Source: Trogon surrucura (taxonomy: Eukaryota > Chordata > Aves > Trogoniformes > Trogonidae). Taken from it: a stretch of DNA of 64,000 nucleotides. Under the pieces are notes generated by a model. It was not told the origin of the DNA. It did no database searches and saw only the letters and a program-made list of their open reading frames with translations. A program made the position numbers and the translations under genes. Where the stretch lies: assembly GCA_020746105.1 (NCBI GenBank), contig CM036618.1, positions 96,466,122 through 96,530,121 on the forward strand, given 5' to 3'. Below are positions 61,628 to 64,000 of this stretch, piece after piece (position 1 is the stretch's first letter; each line of letters opens with the position of its first letter).

Positions 61628-62490
61628 AATCATAGAATCGTAGAATGGCTTGGGTTGGAAGGGACCTTAGAGATCATCTAATCCAAACCTCTTACCATGG
61701 ATAGAGACACCTCTCAACTAGACCAGGTTGCTCACGGACTCCTCCAACCTGGCCTTGAACATCTCCAGGGAGGGAGCAACCACAACCTCTCTGGGCAATC
61801 TATTCCAGAGTCTTGCCACCTTCGTACTGAAGAATTTCTTCCTAAGATCCAGTCTAAACCTATTCTCCTTCAGTTTAAATCCATTTCCCCTTGTCCTATT
61901 GGTGGACACTTCTGTAAAAAGTCCCTCCCCAGCCTTCCTGTAGGTTCCTTTCAGGTGTCGGAAGGCAGTTATAAGGTCTCTCCAGGGTCTTCTGTTTTCC
62001 ATGCTGAACAATCCCCAGCTCCCTCAGCTTGTCCTTGTAGCAGAGATGCTCCAGCCCCTGGATCATCTTTGTGGCCCTCCTCTGGACTCACTCCAACAGA
62101 TCTATGTCCCTCTTACAATGGGGACACCAGAACTGGATGCAGTGTTTGAGGTGGGGTCTCACAAGAGCAGAGTAAAGGAGGAGAATCACCTCTCTTGATC
62201 TGCTGGTTACACATCTCTTGATGCATCCCAGGATGCAGCTGGCCTTCTGGGCTGCATGAGCGCACTGCTGGCTCATGTTGAGCTTCTCACCTACCAACAT
62301 CCCCAAATCCTTCTCCTCAGGGCTACAATCAACCCACTCTGTGCCCAGTTTGTATTTGTGCCTGGGATTGGCCTGAGCCAGGTGCAGGACCTTGCGCTTT
62401 GACTTGTTGAACCTCTTGCAGTTTGCACTGGCCCATTTCTCAAGCCTGTCAAGGTCCCTCTGAATGACATCCCTTCCCTCACGACTTGTT
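61628..62490 (-). mobile_element. CR1 LINE, about 860 bases, antisense
   Basis: Minus-strand CR1 with CATAGAAT-type octamers at its 3' end (61628-61645). The ORF2 C-terminal part is well preserved ([37 protein letters not shown]), with the [20 protein letters not shown] block upstream. Frameshifts separate the open segments, so the copy is dead. Confidence 0.95.
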
Positions 62491-64000
62491 GAGCAGCAAA
62501 CAGCAAAAGGAGGAGGTTCCCGAGAACTGTCTTCAGAGAGTTTCCTTGCTCCTGCTGTCTGCCAGATTGCCCTTACCTTGTTTTGAGGCTTGGTACCAGC
62601 CTCTTTCTTGGAATTATCTGCTTATTGGCCAAAGGGCAAAACCTTGAAAATCTAGTGTTAATTGGCAGTAGGACTGCACTTCAGTCTGGCTGAGAAGCTG
62701 AACTAGCATGTGCTAAGGACTTATTCTGGGCATGGCTGGGTATTTTACCAAAACGTTTCTAGCTGTCTGGAAGCAATGTGATTCATATGCTAAGCACATC
62801 AGAGGACAGTGAGCTAAGTGACATTGGGTAGCAAAGAAAGGCGGAGAGAAGTTGATTGTTTACTTGGACAGCTTTGATATTTACCACAGAGCGCAATTGA
62901 TTAATTTTGGGAAATGCCTACAATTTCACCTCTGGAAATGCATCCAGGGCAAAGCTCCTTTCATGTGCATAAAGAACTTAGACAAGAAACTCTTGCTCTT
63001 GTGTTTAGGATTCTTTTGTGCATACAGAACAGATCACAAAAAAACCTGTCCTGCAACCAAGAGAGAAACTGAAACCAGGCAAAAATGCACAGCGGGCTTC
63101 CTGGGCCTCTCTTCTGCATTTAGGGGTTTACGCTGAATTAGAACCTACTGCAGCACCAGAGCAGACCCACGTGCTAACCAGCCTGCATGACAGTTGTGCT
63201 AGAATTCAGGGGAGGTTTTGGCAGACCACAGCGCAGGCTGACCAGGACCTTGTAGCTCTTCTGCCTGGGAGCTGTTACTCTTTTCTGGGAGAACAGTGTC
63301 TCTGAAACATCTGCAATGATTTGCCTCCTGGAGAAATTTGTTCTCATCATCAAACTTCCAACAACATTCAAGTGTCTAATACTTGTTTTGAAATTCATTT
63401 CTAGCCAAGAAATACTAATGTCAGTTCATGTTCTGGGGGATGATTCTGTGCTGAAAGAAGAATATTTTAAGAATGTCATTAAATAGCTACTTAATTTTGT
63501 CCTACAAGGCTGGGAAAGTACCAGCTCCCAATGCATCTTCTCTCTGAGCTTCGTTATTTTGCATGTTTCAAGGGCATTCCTTTTATTCTTGTCTCTTAAA
63601 AAAAGCAGATTCTGTTTCTTCAAATGCTTCTTTCAAAGGATATAAATACTGTAAACCTCTGTTATTTCTCTGAATTTTTCCATTATTTTCCTTGCTGGAA
63701 CAACCCTAACAGAATATAATATTCCTGGCCAGAATGCATTGGTGACATTGAGGCTGTCATTGTATTTTCCAGTCCCTTCAATCCTGCTCCTTACATAGTC
63801 TGCTGTTTCTGGCAGTTGCTGCTGGTGGTGCAAGCTGAGCAGACATTCACGGAGGAATCTAAACCAGTGACCAACTCCTTTGGGTGTGATTGCAACTTGA
63901 TTAGCATCCAGCAAAGTGCCTGGTGAAGTGATTCTTTGTGGTATTTACCACTTCAGGCTGTCAGTATTGAGTTTTGAATCACTCCATAACTTTTAACAAC

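Larger units (their letters stand above)
57913..64000 (+). other. PLB1: PLB1 intron 14, runs off the window
   Basis: The next exon should start with LEP or MEP, followed by a Cys-Pro segment. I searched for this and found no candidate with the right phase and splice sites. Two CR1 copies occupy about 1.7 kb. T runs lie near 58792 and 58832. Confidence 0.6.

Noticed and set aside
61718-62011. 97-codon minus-strand open frame as a gene
   Set aside because: It is the decayed C-terminal end of CR1 ORF2, part of the mobile element. The same applies to minus-strand frames at 56569-57024 and 59323-59682.
63138-63170. LEPTAAPEQTH in a + strand frame, resembling the start of the next PLB1 exon
   Set aside because: PLB1 exon 14 ends in phase 0, and the nearest acceptor (AG at 63122-63123) would enter in the wrong phase. 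There is also no good donor, so the likeness is taken as chance.

Overview
This is vertebrate nuclear DNA, almost certainly from a bird. Genes are split into exons with GT-AG introns, the promoter is a large CpG island, and the interspersed repeats are dominated by CR1 LINE fragments, the main avian retroposon. I recognise two protein-coding genes, both on the + strand: FOSL2 (Fra-2, an AP-1 transcription factor), complete, and the 5' part of PLB1 (phospholipase B1), which runs off the right edge. FOSL2 followed by PLB1 in the same orientation is the vertebrate gene order as I know it.

Layout. 1-3420: intergenic DNA with a possible poly(A) site of an upstream + strand gene at the very edge, a 31-base C run, a CR1 3' end and an A/G-rich simple repeat that abuts the promoter. 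3420-5660: the FOSL2 CpG island, with a CArG box, two AP-1 sites, a 99-base near-perfect hairpin, a T-rich block in the presumed 5' UTR, and exon 1. 10515-16640: FOSL2 exons 2-4. 16641 to about 21870: presumed FOSL2 3' UTR with AU-rich and Pumilio-type elements. 21.9-38.9 kb: intergenic, with a CR1 fragment, a 35-bp tandem duplication and a solo LTR bounded by a 5-bp target duplication. 38966-57912: fourteen PLB1 exons that join into one open frame of 314 codons, covering the signal peptide and the first of the lipase-like repeats. 57913-64000: PLB1 intron with CR1 copies; I could not recognise a further exon.

Function. FOSL2 dimerises with Jun proteins through its leucine zipper and binds TGAGTCA sites. 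Two such sites lie in its own promoter, which fits the known AP-1 autoregulation of fra-2. PLB1 is a brush-border, GPI- or membrane-anchored phospholipase in mammals. The repeat encoded here lacks the GDSL catalytic residues, as does repeat 1 of the mammalian enzyme, so the active repeats must lie downstream.

No CRISPR array, operon, tRNA, rRNA or new gene system is visible. The more unusual items are structural: the promoter hairpin, the solo LTR, the homopolymer tracts and the T-rich 5' UTR block.
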